DNA of 64,000 nucleotides from CAUZIZ01 sp965219005 (GTDB taxonomy: Bacteria; Acidobacteriota; UBA6911; RPQK01; JAJDTT01). The translations under genes were made by a program, and so were the position numbers. Shown here one piece after another: positions 9,433-17,243 of this stretch. The notes below the pieces were generated by a model. The model was not told the origin of the DNA. It worked only from the letters and a program-made list of their open reading frames with translations, and searched no databases. The stretch is taken from positions 108,405 through 172,404 of the forward strand of contig CBDCMS010000001.1 of NCBI GenBank assembly GCA_965219005.1, given 5' to 3'. Numbering within the stretch: position 1 is the first letter of the stretch; each line of letters opens with the position of its first letter.

Positions 9433-9470
9433 CTTAGCGTGGATTCCTGTTCCATTGCTACTCGGACCCC
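9433..9470. repeat. Second Tn3-family 38-bp terminal inverted repeat
   Basis: Read inwards from the right it is GGGGTCCGAGTAG, then CAATGGAACAGGAATCC, then ACGCTAAG, in the same orientation as the repeat at 3860-3897. It ends 6 bp from the stop codon of the 9476-11008 gene, marking the edge of the transposon-derived stretch. Confidence 0.7.
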
Positions 9471-9475
9471 AATCT

Positions 9476-11008
9476 CTACTCGATCCAAAAGGAGAACAAG
9501 CGGGCATTGTAGAGGCGAAACCGGAAGCGAACGCGTTGTCCCTGCAGGGAGCTGAGATCCTTCTGCCCCGTCCACTTGATTTCTGCTCGCAGATGATCGC
9601 CTTGAATGGATCGACACCGATCCTTGCTCCAACCTTCCAGGACCTTGCGGCCCCGTTCGTCGATCACCTCCACCCGAAGCTCCCCTTTGTTGGCGTCGGT
9701 GTTGATGAACAACTGGTCACCGTCAAAGCTTAGGGCCCGGGTCTCCACGAAACCGCCCTTTTCATCGGAGGTAAAGTAAGCAAAACGGTCCCGCTTGAGC
9801 TTGGCCAGATGGATGGCTGCTCGGTAGGGGTCGTCCGTCTGGAAGCGGTGGTTCAAGCCTGTGTAGTAGAACCAGAGCTCGTCACCGTGAACCTGGGGCC
9901 GGGACGCCGCTAGCACCTGGCCGATGTCGATGGCCCCGCCTCCCAGCTCGGAAACCGGAATGAAGGATGATCCACGGTCTCCCACCTTGACCCACCTCCT
10001 CAGATCTCGGCTGGTGGAGAGCTTGACCGAATTCACACCCTCCTGATTGCGATTGGGACTGTGCCCGCTGGCTTCAAAAAAGTTGGGCAAACCGATGTAG
10101 ATGCCTTCGTAAGGGAAGACCGGCATGTTGTAGATCTCGGTGTTGTAGTGCTCCGGCTGATTGACAGTTAGCAATCGAAGCCTGGGATTCGACAGGTGCT
10201 CCCGCACTCGCTTCTCCCCCAACCGCTGGTCATACGCATCGGCGTGAAAGATCAGCTCGGGCTCCGTCCACTTCTCGAAATCTTTGCTCAGGGAGAGATA
10301 GACGGAGCGACCAAAAGGCCCCCGGTGCTTGACGGTAGCAATAAAGCGCTTCTTGACCTCGTCGTAATTGAGGTGAGAAGTGTCCTGGCTGGGTATGGGT
10401 GGAACATCCAACTTGGTGAACACATAGCCATCGGCCGAAACCACCGGATGCCGGTCTCTGTAACCAATCAAGCCCTTGTATCGACGCTCCCCGGTACCCT
10501 CCGGATCCAAAAGCACGTGCAGCACGAAAGCCTCGGGATCGTCCTCGACCAGGATCAGATTGTTGTCCTTGGAACCCTCAAACTCCCGCTTGCCCAGAGA
10601 AGGCTTCTCCCACGTAATCCCGTCCTTGGACCGGGCGAACAACGCCCTGGGGGTTGGGCCCGGTCCGGCGTAGTACCACATCTTCCAGACCTGTTCCTGG
10701 GGATCCCAACAGGGAGCACTGCGGATCTTGACACCCTCCGTGACAGCCGGATTCCAGTCTGGCCCCGGGTGCTTCTCCCAGGGCCTGTCGGCGGTGACAA
10801 CTGGGTTGCCTTCGTACTTCACGGGCCGGTTGACCCGGCGTTCAACCCGGTAGAGGGATCCGATCAGGTAGTCGTCCAAAAGCAGCTGATGTTGTCCCGT
10901 GGGCAGGTGGACACGTCCCGGTGGCTTCGCCCCTTCGAGACCTACTATCAGCCATGACATCGCGAGAACAAAACCCAGGTATCTTTGTTGCTTCATAGCC
11001 ATCTCCAT
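9476..11008 (-). CDS. Secreted five-bladed propeller glycosidase-like protein (paralogue)
   Basis: A 510-residue protein with a signal peptide (LGFVLAMSWLIVGLEGA). Blade motifs include HQLLLDDYLIGSLYRVERR, YEGNPVVTADRPWEKHPG, WDPQEQVWKMWYY and FARSKDGITWEKP, with C-terminal RVRFRFRLYNARLFSFWIE. It is close to the protein at 1034 throughout its length. Such proteins belong to the GH43/GH32-like fold; substrate unknown. ggagt precedes the start region, where two in-frame ATGs (MEMAMKQ) make the exact start uncertain. A tyrosine recombinase tail lies just beyond its 5' end. Confidence 0.75.
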   Translation of the reverse strand: MEMAMKQQRYLGFVLAMSWLIVGLEGAKPPGRVHLPTGQHQLLLDDYLIGSLYRVERRVNRPVKYEGNPVVTADRPWEKHPGPDWNPAVTEGVKIRSAPCWDPQEQVWKMWYYAGPGPTPRALFARSKDGITWEKPSLGKREFEGSKDNNLILVEDDPEAFVLHVLLDPEGTGERRYKGLIGYRDRHPVVSADGYVFTKLDVPPIPSQDTSHLNYDEVKKRFIATVKHRGPFGRSVYLSLSKDFEKWTEPELIFHADAYDQRLGEKRVREHLSNPRLRLLTVNQPEHYNTEIYNMPVFPYEGIYIGLPNFFEASGHSPNRNQEGVNSVKLSTSRDLRRWVKVGDRGSSFIPVSELGGGAIDIGQVLAASRPQVHGDELWFYYTGLNHRFQTDDPYRAAIHLAKLKRDRFAYFTSDEKGGFVETRALSFDGDQLFINTDANKGELRVEVIDERGRKVLEGWSKDRCRSIQGDHLRAEIKWTGQKDLSSLQGQRVRFRFRLYNARLFSFWIE

Positions 11009-11025
11009 AACTCCTGTCGGGCCAG

Positions 11026-11142
11026 TTTAAGCTGATAGAAGAGGTTTGCCTCAACCTCTCGCCCGAAGGAGCGGTGAGGGAATTTCGGGGGCAGCTTGTG
11101 GGGATGCCAAGAACAAAACGACAGGGATGCCGCATCTTCTAG
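11026..11142 (+). pseudogene. Tyrosine recombinase C-terminal remnant
   Basis: The frame reads LIEEVCLNLSPEGAVREFRG and ends at a TAG. It resembles the tail after the catalytic Tyr in XerC/D-like integrases (IYLNLSPEDVVREF). A better-preserved copy is at 44637. 11143-11295 shows no gene. Confidence 0.5.
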
Positions 11143-11295
11143 CTTGAAAACGAGAGACCCTCCTCTAATTAAGAAGCTGCCACTCTGGCGCTTGCGCCCG
11201 CTTGAATCCCTGTTTGGCCAAACCTCTGCCCTCGGCTCGTCGAATGGCTTTTCGGGAAGCCTCTTCATCTGGCTTCAAGCCTCCCACGGGGCGCG

Positions 11296-11457
11296 TTAGT
11301 CTTCGGACTCACCCTCAAACTGAAACGCATAGAGACTCGCGCTGCGCATCCGGAAGTGAAGCCTCACCGGTTTGCCGGCCAGAGACGAGACTTCGGTCTT
11401 CCCCTTCCAGCTGAGGACCTTGGCAACGAGAGCGATCATCGTACCTCTTCGTTTCAT
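11296..11457 (-). pseudogene. Propeller glycosidase-like gene with the whole middle deleted
   Basis: A 53-codon frame with a good ribosome site (aaaggag) and a signal-peptide-like start (MKRRGTMIALVAK). It passes directly into the family C-terminus: LSWKGKTEVSSLAGKPVRLH, then FRMRSASLYAFQFEG. This aligns with the last 40 residues of the genes at 1034 and 9476. About 450 codons are missing between start and tail. It might be expressed as a short peptide but cannot be an enzyme. Confidence 0.7.
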
Positions 11458-11604
11458 TGCCTTCTTTCTCCTTTCATCTCACATGGTTTCCAGCCACTAC
11501 GCTGTCTCCAAAGCAGGTTTCGACTGTGATGGGAATTCTACCAGCCTGGCGAATCGCTGAGCACGATGATTTCAACCATGGTTTTCTGCAATCTCAGCGC
11601 AGCC

Positions 11605-11645
11605 CATTCGACGTTTCGGAGAAAATGTGAATGTCCGCTTGTAGG
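11605..11645. repeat. Dispersed repeat at the intron insertion site
   Basis: ttcgacgtttcggagaaaat followed by gtgaatgtccgcttgtagg closely matches 27862-27900. There the same words are followed by a different element (the 135-bp miniature element at 27904). A weaker match lies at about 53620-53650. Confidence 0.55.
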
Positions 11646-12664
11646 GTGCGCCGTGGTAAGGCGGCGCCTTCCCAGTGGGTGAAAGACCCACCCGGCAACC
11701 GCTCCAGCCGGAAGCAACCGGAGCAACTATGCAGGTAACGAAATGGTTGAAGCCTCTGGTGAAGCGAGTCACGAATTGGTGACCGCGCGAGTGTGCAGGC
11801 CGTAACGTGAGTGAACGCTGAGCAAGCCTCGAAAAGGACGATGCGCAGGCCGACCCGGCTCCTAGACCGGGGAAGGCTGATACGGCTGGGGAAGTGAGCG
11901 AAGTCGGCACCCAGTCGCTGCGCCGGGGTAGTGGCGACAGCATGTACACCAGGGAAGCGCAGGCAACACGGGAAGCCCCTGGGCGTGGTCAGGGATGGCC
12001 AACCGGAAGCCCGTGAGGGACAGGCCGGGCGCCTGGGGGTGGCGGAGAGGCCCGTAGTACTGAGGAAGCCGGGTAATGCCGGTGGAGGGAAGGAGCCTTA
12101 GTTCAAGACGAATGCAGGACGTAGTGAAGGGACCAGGAGATTGGGCAACCTATCAACTCCGCAAAGGGTTCAGAAACTACAGAGGGCATTACACGCGAAA
12201 GCGAAGGCTGAGCCCAGCTATCGCTTCAGCGGTGGCTGGGTGAACTGGCGTCAGACCACGGAGTTGGTGCAGCAGTTGAACCGCGCCCTGCGCGGCTGGG
12301 CGAACTACTCTCGGGTAGGGATGACCAGCCGAGCCTACCGGGCGCTGGACAACAACACCGCTCCGCGGTTTCGCCGGTGGCTGCGCCACAAGTACCAGGT
12401 CAGGCGACGCAGGGGCGGGACGTATCCACTCTCGCACCTCTACGGGCACTTTGAGCTCGTGCGCCTGACCCAACTTGGGCGCGGCGAGCCGTGGGTGAAG
12501 GCGTGAGTCTTGTCCGAGAGCCGGATGCGGTAGTTCCGCCTGTCCGGTTCGATGAGGAGGATGTGGAAACGGAGTGATGGTCCGGCTATTGAGGCACCGC
12601 CAGACGAAAGGGGCGGCAACAGATAGGCCGAACCTTAGACCACCGCGCCACATCCTTACTCTAC
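11646..12664 (+). ncRNA. Group II intron with deleted reverse transcriptase
   Basis: The 5' end GTGCG (11646-11650) fits the group II consensus. It is followed by GC-rich, G-A-rich sequence with the look of domain I. A domain V-like hairpin starts at 12518 (GAGCCGGATGCGG, tagttccgcc, tgtccggttc), and the 3' end is placed at ctctac (12664). The length, about 1.0 kb, is short because the encoded protein keeps only its ends. The RNA core may be intact but would need a helper protein in trans. The boundaries are inferred from consensus and not proven. Confidence 0.7.
12141..12506 (+). pseudogene. Intron-encoded protein, RT domain deleted, maturase tail kept
   Basis: A 121-codon frame. The start (NLSTPQRVQKLQRALHAKAK) matches the first residues of group II intron reverse transcriptases. 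It then jumps to the thumb/maturase region (LVQQLNRALRGWANYSRVGM, RRRRGGTYPLSHLYGHFELV, RLGRGEPWVKA type ending). Fingers and palm, including YADD, are absent. In-frame fusion at YRF/SGGW indicates one clean deletion. It may retain RNA binding but not reverse transcription. Confidence 0.8.
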
Positions 12665-12696
12665 CGGAACCGGTCGGTCAGGGGCGATCTACTCTG

Positions 12697-12719
12697 AGAC
12701 CGTTTTTGCGGTCTTTTTT
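12697..12719 (+). terminator. Rho-independent terminator downstream of the intron
   Basis: Stem AGACCG/CGGTCT with loop TTTTTG and six T. It lies about 30 bp after the proposed intron 3' end. Confidence 0.65.
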
Positions 12720-12765
12720 GACTCGAGGCACGGCGGCCTGGAGACTACCGCTACGACCCGATTTC

Positions 12766-14385
12766 CTATTTGGTATCTCCAGCCTCGCCTGGAGCAATTT
12801 CGATATGGCTGATCGCGGTTTTTTGATCGGTGTTGCTGCCGCTCAATCGGAGGGTCACCCTCCAGCGACTGCCGGGCAGCGAGGATACCGAGAAGGCGTT
12901 GTCACCATCAAGAAGTTCGTACCAGCGCGATTCTGCCTCTGGGTTTCCGTCGCCGTCGCTGTCGCTTTCCAGGAGTAGCCTACCCCTGGCACCGCCAAAG
13001 GTGTACTGCTCTAGATCGGCCACATCTGATTCCCTGTCGGCATAGTAGGTCGCCGCCACGAACGTGTTATCGACGCGCCGCTTCATATCGCCGTAACCGG
13101 TGTCCGTTCCGGGATGCATGGGGCCATGTAGCAGTTCCGGACCCTGCCAGGAGCTGCCGTTGTCGTCCGACCAATAAACGACGGGCTTGCGGGTATAGCC
13201 CCCTCCCATGCTGTGGATGCCGAAGCCCCAGAGACGCCCCTCCCCTCTGCTGTAATCCAACACATTGTTGTGCTGAAAGTAGGGATTGCTCTCTTTATAG
13301 AGCCTTGCTCTTTGCCAGAGACCGTTGGAGATTCCCCCATTGATCTTGTCCGAGATCTCCTCCAAGGGCGCGAAGGAGGCCCCCATGTCAGTGCTGATCG
13401 TCTGCCAGGTATGGCGGGTGCCGGCCCCGTCTCGAAGGATCGCAACGATGGTTCGATTACCAACATATTCGATGGCCGGTTCGAAAGTGGCACCGCTCTC
13501 GGGCTGTTCCTCGTCGGAAAGAGGGCCGATCCAGCTCAGAAAGCGGTACGATTTCCCATTGTCGGTCGACCGTGCCAACAGCGTTCCCGCCTGGGCGTCA
13601 TAGTGGAAGTACTGAAACGCCATGTAGACATGGGTCGGGTTCTCAGGGTCGACGAAGTAGTCCTCGGTGCCGATCGCCCGATCATCGTCCGCACCGTCGA
13701 CACCCTCGACGCTGATACGATCGAGGTCGAGATCCCAGGTCTTGCCCTGGTCCTGGGATCGGAGCTGCTTGGTGCCGGTACTGTAGGCGGTACGCCAGAA
13801 CTGCAGGATCAGGTCTCCGTTGGGCATCCGGTACAGGCCTGGCTCGCTGTGGGTGTAGCCGTCGTCATAAGGCATGCCGTCAATGGGCGTGCCATCGAAC
13901 CAACGATTCAGTCCCCCCCAGGTCCTCCCCTCATCGGAGGAGGTGAGGATGTGAATTGCGTCCCAGTCGTCCCAGGAGATGTGGTCGACTCCAGACCGGA
14001 AGGCCATGACCCAACGATTCTCATCGAGGATGGCAATCATGCATCGTCCATACCAATCGTGGGGGATCCCTTTGGCGTCCGTGAAAGGTTTCTCCGAGCC
14101 ATCGACCAGCACCTCGATGGTCTTGGCACCGAACAGGTCCAACCGAGCGATCGTCGTCACACGAGCCGATTCGATCGGACCCGACCAGTCGTGCCATCCG
14201 CTCGTCCAGGAACCCTCGGAGGCACCCTCCAACACCAATCCACCTTCGCCTACCGCGACGCCCTGGGCAGAGTCGCTGGCCTCACGCCAGTCGGCCGCCG
14301 ATTTCAATCGCCAGGGTTGACGGAAATCTCCGCAGGCTCCGATCGCCACTACAAGCAGCGTGGACAAAGCTACTAGTTTGATCAT
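12766..14385 (-). CDS. Sialidase-like lipoprotein
   Basis: A 539-residue protein with a lipobox (VAIGAC, Cys18), so membrane-anchored and outside the cytoplasm. Propeller motifs include SSDEGRTWGG, SQDQGKTWDL, STDNGKSYRF, STDMGASFAP and SDDNGSSWQG, at least five BNR/Asp boxes. After residue 460 comes an Asp-rich loop (DSDGDGNP, calcium-binding type) and a C-terminal beta-rich tail. It probably binds or hydrolyses host or environmental glycans; the exact activity is not assignable. Its 3' end faces the intron terminator; the IS5-type fragment lies upstream. Confidence 0.75.
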   Translation of the reverse strand: MIKLVALSTLLVVAIGACGDFRQPWRLKSAADWREASDSAQGVAVGEGGLVLEGASEGSWTSGWHDWSGPIESARVTTIARLDLFGAKTIEVLVDGSEKPFTDAKGIPHDWYGRCMIAILDENRWVMAFRSGVDHISWDDWDAIHILTSSDEGRTWGGLNRWFDGTPIDGMPYDDGYTHSEPGLYRMPNGDLILQFWRTAYSTGTKQLRSQDQGKTWDLDLDRISVEGVDGADDDRAIGTEDYFVDPENPTHVYMAFQYFHYDAQAGTLLARSTDNGKSYRFLSWIGPLSDEEQPESGATFEPAIEYVGNRTIVAILRDGAGTRHTWQTISTDMGASFAPLEEISDKINGGISNGLWQRARLYKESNPYFQHNNVLDYSRGEGRLWGFGIHSMGGGYTRKPVVYWSDDNGSSWQGPELLHGPMHPGTDTGYGDMKRRVDNTFVAATYYADRESDVADLEQYTFGGARGRLLLESDSDGDGNPEAESRWYELLDGDNAFSVSSLPGSRWRVTLRLSGSNTDQKTAISHIEIAPGEAGDTK

Positions 14386-14583
14386 GATCCTCTCCTCCTC
14401 TAGCAGTCGTCTTCAGTCCCCGGAATCTCCTTCAGCTCGTCCTCTATGACTTCGGCCAGCTCTACCCAGTTTCTGCTGTAGAATCCCGAATGCTGAAGTT
14501 CTCGGTACCTGCCAACTTTGGGAACTGGCCATTTTACGGATCCGCACCAATCGAAGCTGGATTAATTCCGGAATGTCCCCCTA

Positions 14584-15291
14584 TCACAAGCTTGAGGTCG
14601 CCAACGGCAGAAGGGACTCGAACAGTGGGTAGGTCCAGGCAAGGTTCGCGGAAAGCCTAGCGAAACTGAAACGAGTAGAGCTTGGCGTTCTGAAACAGGA
14701 ATCGAATCCGGATCGCCTGACCCTCCAGTTTGCCCTGCACATCTCTCCCGAGCTGGTACTGCTGTCGTGAATCCGGCCCGGCGTCACCTCCACCGCCACG
14801 ATTTCTTTCGTCGTCTCGTCGACACCCAGGTGCAGCTTACGCCAGGCTCTTCGCCGACCGCGCCGATGCTTTCGTACGTGCCACTCACCGGCACCGTAAA
14901 CTTTCAGTCCCGTGGCATCCAGGCCGACGTGCCGAGGTCTAACACCTGGACCGACCGACAACGACGGCACTACAGAGCCTTGTCGTCTGCTCAAAGTGCT
15001 GTAGTCCGGAACCGGAGGCTCGAGTCTCAGTAACTCCAAGAGCGAAGAAAGGAAACCTTGCGTCGCCCGCAGACTGAGATGGAACACCGACTTCAACACC
15101 AGTGCACACTGGATGGCCGTCTCGGAATAGACCCGCGGCGCGCCTCGACCTCTCTGCGGGTCAGTGTTCCGCCAGGCTACAACTGCTTCTTCGTCGAACC
15201 AAAAGGTCAGCCGACCCCGGGAGATCAGCGCTTGATTGTAAGCTGGCCAGTTCCGAACTCGATACCGGAAGGTGTATTCATTCGGCGTCAT
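14584..15291 (-). pseudogene. IS5-family transposase, truncated before the catalytic Glu
   Basis: The N-terminal 177 codons match IS5/IS903-type transposases: YRVRNWPAYNQALISRG, LTFWFDEEAVVAW, LRATQGFLSSLLELLRLEPP, PDYSTLSRR, the first Asp (HVGLDATGLKVYG) and the second Asp (HLGVDETTKEI). At about 14760 (GRIHDS) homology stops and the frame runs on through unrelated sequence. The last catalytic Glu region is lost. The sequence after the junction encodes, in another frame, a propeller-gene tail. Confidence 0.8.
14657..14762 (-). pseudogene. C-terminal remnant of another propeller glycosidase-like gene
   Basis: The frame reads LGRDVQGKLEGQAIRIRFLF, then QNAKLYSFQFR and a TAG stop. It matches the C-terminus of the genes at 1034 and 9476 (LKGKNVRFRFHLKEAHLFSFW). 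It begins exactly where transposase homology ends, so transposon insertion plus deletion left only 35 codons. Confidence 0.65.
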
Positions 15292-15511
15292 TCCTCATAC
15301 TGGCACCCTGGACCGATCGGAGACAAGCCCACGCGCCGCAGTGATTTATGCAACAACGCCCCGGAACCCGGTCGATTCCACCCTCTTTCCTGGAACTCAA
15401 CCAAAGCCTCCCTTGCTGATGCCTGTCCGTTCCAATTCAGTGTGCGGATCGAATCCTGACGGTGGGGAGTCCGTGTTACAGAGGCAAGCCAGTGGACTGA
15501 TCCAGCGGGCC

Positions 15512-15541
15512 TTGTCCGTAGCAAGTCAGCTCTGCTACACT
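15512..15541 (+). promoter_or_regulatory. Candidate promoter, possibly for a near-leaderless transcript
   Basis: TTGTCC (15512-15517), 18-bp spacer, extended -10 TGCTACACT (15533-15541). The GTG start at 15552 is only about 10 bp further, and no Shine-Dalgarno sequence is present. Confidence 0.4.
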
Positions 15542-15551
15542 CTCGGTTCTA

Positions 15552-17243
15552 GTGAGGCGACTCATCCTGGCCCTGCTTTTCCTTGTCGGAGGTTGTGGTG
15601 AGACTCCAGACTCCTCCGAGTCACCGCCACGGATCGTCTTCAACAGCGACGGGACCGGCCTCACCCTCTCCGAGTTCACTCCCGTGCTCTCTCCAGAGCA
15701 GCTCTGCCGGGTCATCAATGAGCTCGAGGAGACGCCTGTGGACGTCTTCGCCTGGTGTCCCGACCTGGCAGGTGATGTCGTCACTTATCCATCGAAGGTG
15801 GCGCAGGTGGGATATGGCGAGCGGGTCAGCGACCAGGAGTGGGACAGGTTCCACCCCCGCATGCGCCGTCAGGGTGAGAATGTTTCTGGTTTCATTGCCG
15901 CTGGCAACGACCCGATCGAGATCCTTTCTCAGCGGACCCGCCAACTGGGTAGGCAGTTCTGGGTCAGCCTGAGGATGAACGACCAGCACGAGGATGATCA
16001 GAGGCGCTTCGGGATCAAGGTGAGCGCCTTCAAGCGAGACCATCCGGAGCTGCTGATAGGTACAGATTTCCCCTTGGGACGGGGAGCCTACGCCGAGCGA
16101 TTCGGCCGCACGTATGGATGGAATTATTCTCGGGAGCAGGTACGTGAGCGAAAGTTGGCCGTGATTGAGGAACTGCTCTCGCGCTACGCTGTGGATGGCA
16201 TCGATCTCGATTTTCAACGGGGTCCCTGGTACTTCAAGAAACAAGAAGAGAAGCTGGGTGGTCCCATCATGACCGAGTTTGTGCGGCAGGTGCGGCGAAA
16301 GATCGATGAGATTGCCGCCAGTCAGGGGCGCTCTCTGACTCTCTCCGCCCGAGTTCCTCCAAACTTCGCCCAGGCCGAGGGGATCGGCCTGGCTGTAAGG
16401 GACTGGATCCGGCAGGGACTGGTGGACCTGATCACCCCCATGGACAGTGGATACCTGGACATGAACGCAGATGTGGAGGCTTTCGTGGACGAAGCCGGCA
16501 GCACGGGAGCGCGGGTAGGAGCAGGTCTGGAGGTCAGCACCATGGGCTACGGACACGCGACTCTGCCGATGCTGCGCGCGGCCGCTTCCGGCTACTATTG
16601 GGAGGGGGCCCAGACCCTCTATCTGTTCAACTTTGACTGCCACCGGAGCCAGCGTCTGCGGGAACACCCAGAGGGCCGCCGCTTCGGCGAGTACACGGCA
16701 GAGGAGATCCAGGCACTCCAGGAGCTGGGCTACCCCCCAAGAATCGCCAAGATGGATAAGCACCACTTCGTGACCCGGGATATGGCCGGGCTTGGACCTG
16801 CTGAGGGTGGTAGCAAGCAGCTGCCCAGAAAGCTCCCTGAGGATGGGAGTGTGGCTCTATTCCGGTTCACGGTGGGAGACGATCTGGGGCCCGAGCACAG
16901 GGAAAAGACCCCCTATTCGACACTTCTCCGGGTCACGATCCAGGGATCCGACGAGTCTTCCGCTTTGGCAAGATTCCGCCTGAATGGATCTGTCCTCTCG
17001 GCCAGCCAGGTCCGTACCGCGAGATTGCGGTCGGTACCCCGAAGGGACCCGAGTCGGGACAGACCTGTGTGCATCCTGGACTTTCGGGATCCACCTCTGA
17101 AACAGGGAAGCAATGAACTGGCCCTTTCACTCCACAAGGCTGGGGCCGAACCGCTGCGAGTCGAGAAGATAGAAGCCCTCATCGACTACCTGAATGACCT
17201 GGCGTTGAAACTTGGACGGGCCGGCGAGTCCACGCAGAGATGA
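15552..17243 (+). CDS. GHL-type glycoside hydrolase-like lipoprotein
   Basis: A 563-residue protein read from a GTG start, with a lipobox (LVGGC, Cys15). The core (about 60-380) is a TIM-barrel of the family-10-like glycosidase group. It shows the strand-end motif YAVDGIDLDFQRGPWY, then ARVPPNFAQAEGIGL, ITPMDSGY and YYWEGAQTLYLFNFD. The D-x-D of DGIDLDF is the usual catalytic position in such barrels. The C-terminal part is beta-rich. Likely acts on extracellular polysaccharide. Its 3' end overlaps the convergent gene by 117 bp. Confidence 0.7.
   Translation: MRRLILALLFLVGGCGETPDSSESPPRIVFNSDGTGLTLSEFTPVLSPEQLCRVINELEETPVDVFAWCPDLAGDVVTYPSKVAQVGYGERVSDQEWDRFHPRMRRQGENVSGFIAAGNDPIEILSQRTRQLGRQFWVSLRMNDQHEDDQRRFGIKVSAFKRDHPELLIGTDFPLGRGAYAERFGRTYGWNYSREQVRERKLAVIEELLSRYAVDGIDLDFQRGPWYFKKQEEKLGGPIMTEFVRQVRRKIDEIAASQGRSLTLSARVPPNFAQAEGIGLAVRDWIRQGLVDLITPMDSGYLDMNADVEAFVDEAGSTGARVGAGLEVSTMGYGHATLPMLRAAASGYYWEGAQTLYLFNFDCHRSQRLREHPEGRRFGEYTAEEIQALQELGYPPRIAKMDKHHFVTRDMAGLGPAEGGSKQLPRKLPEDGSVALFRFTVGDDLGPEHREKTPYSTLLRVTIQGSDESSALARFRLNGSVLSASQVRTARLRSVPRRDPSRDRPVCILDFRDPPLKQGSNELALSLHKAGAEPLRVEKIEALIDYLNDLALKLGRAGESTQR

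Noticed and set aside
13213..14376. 387-codon frame on the plus strand
   Set aside because: Fully antisense to the sialidase-like lipoprotein at 12766-14385, with no recognisable motif; it arises from GC-rich codon use.
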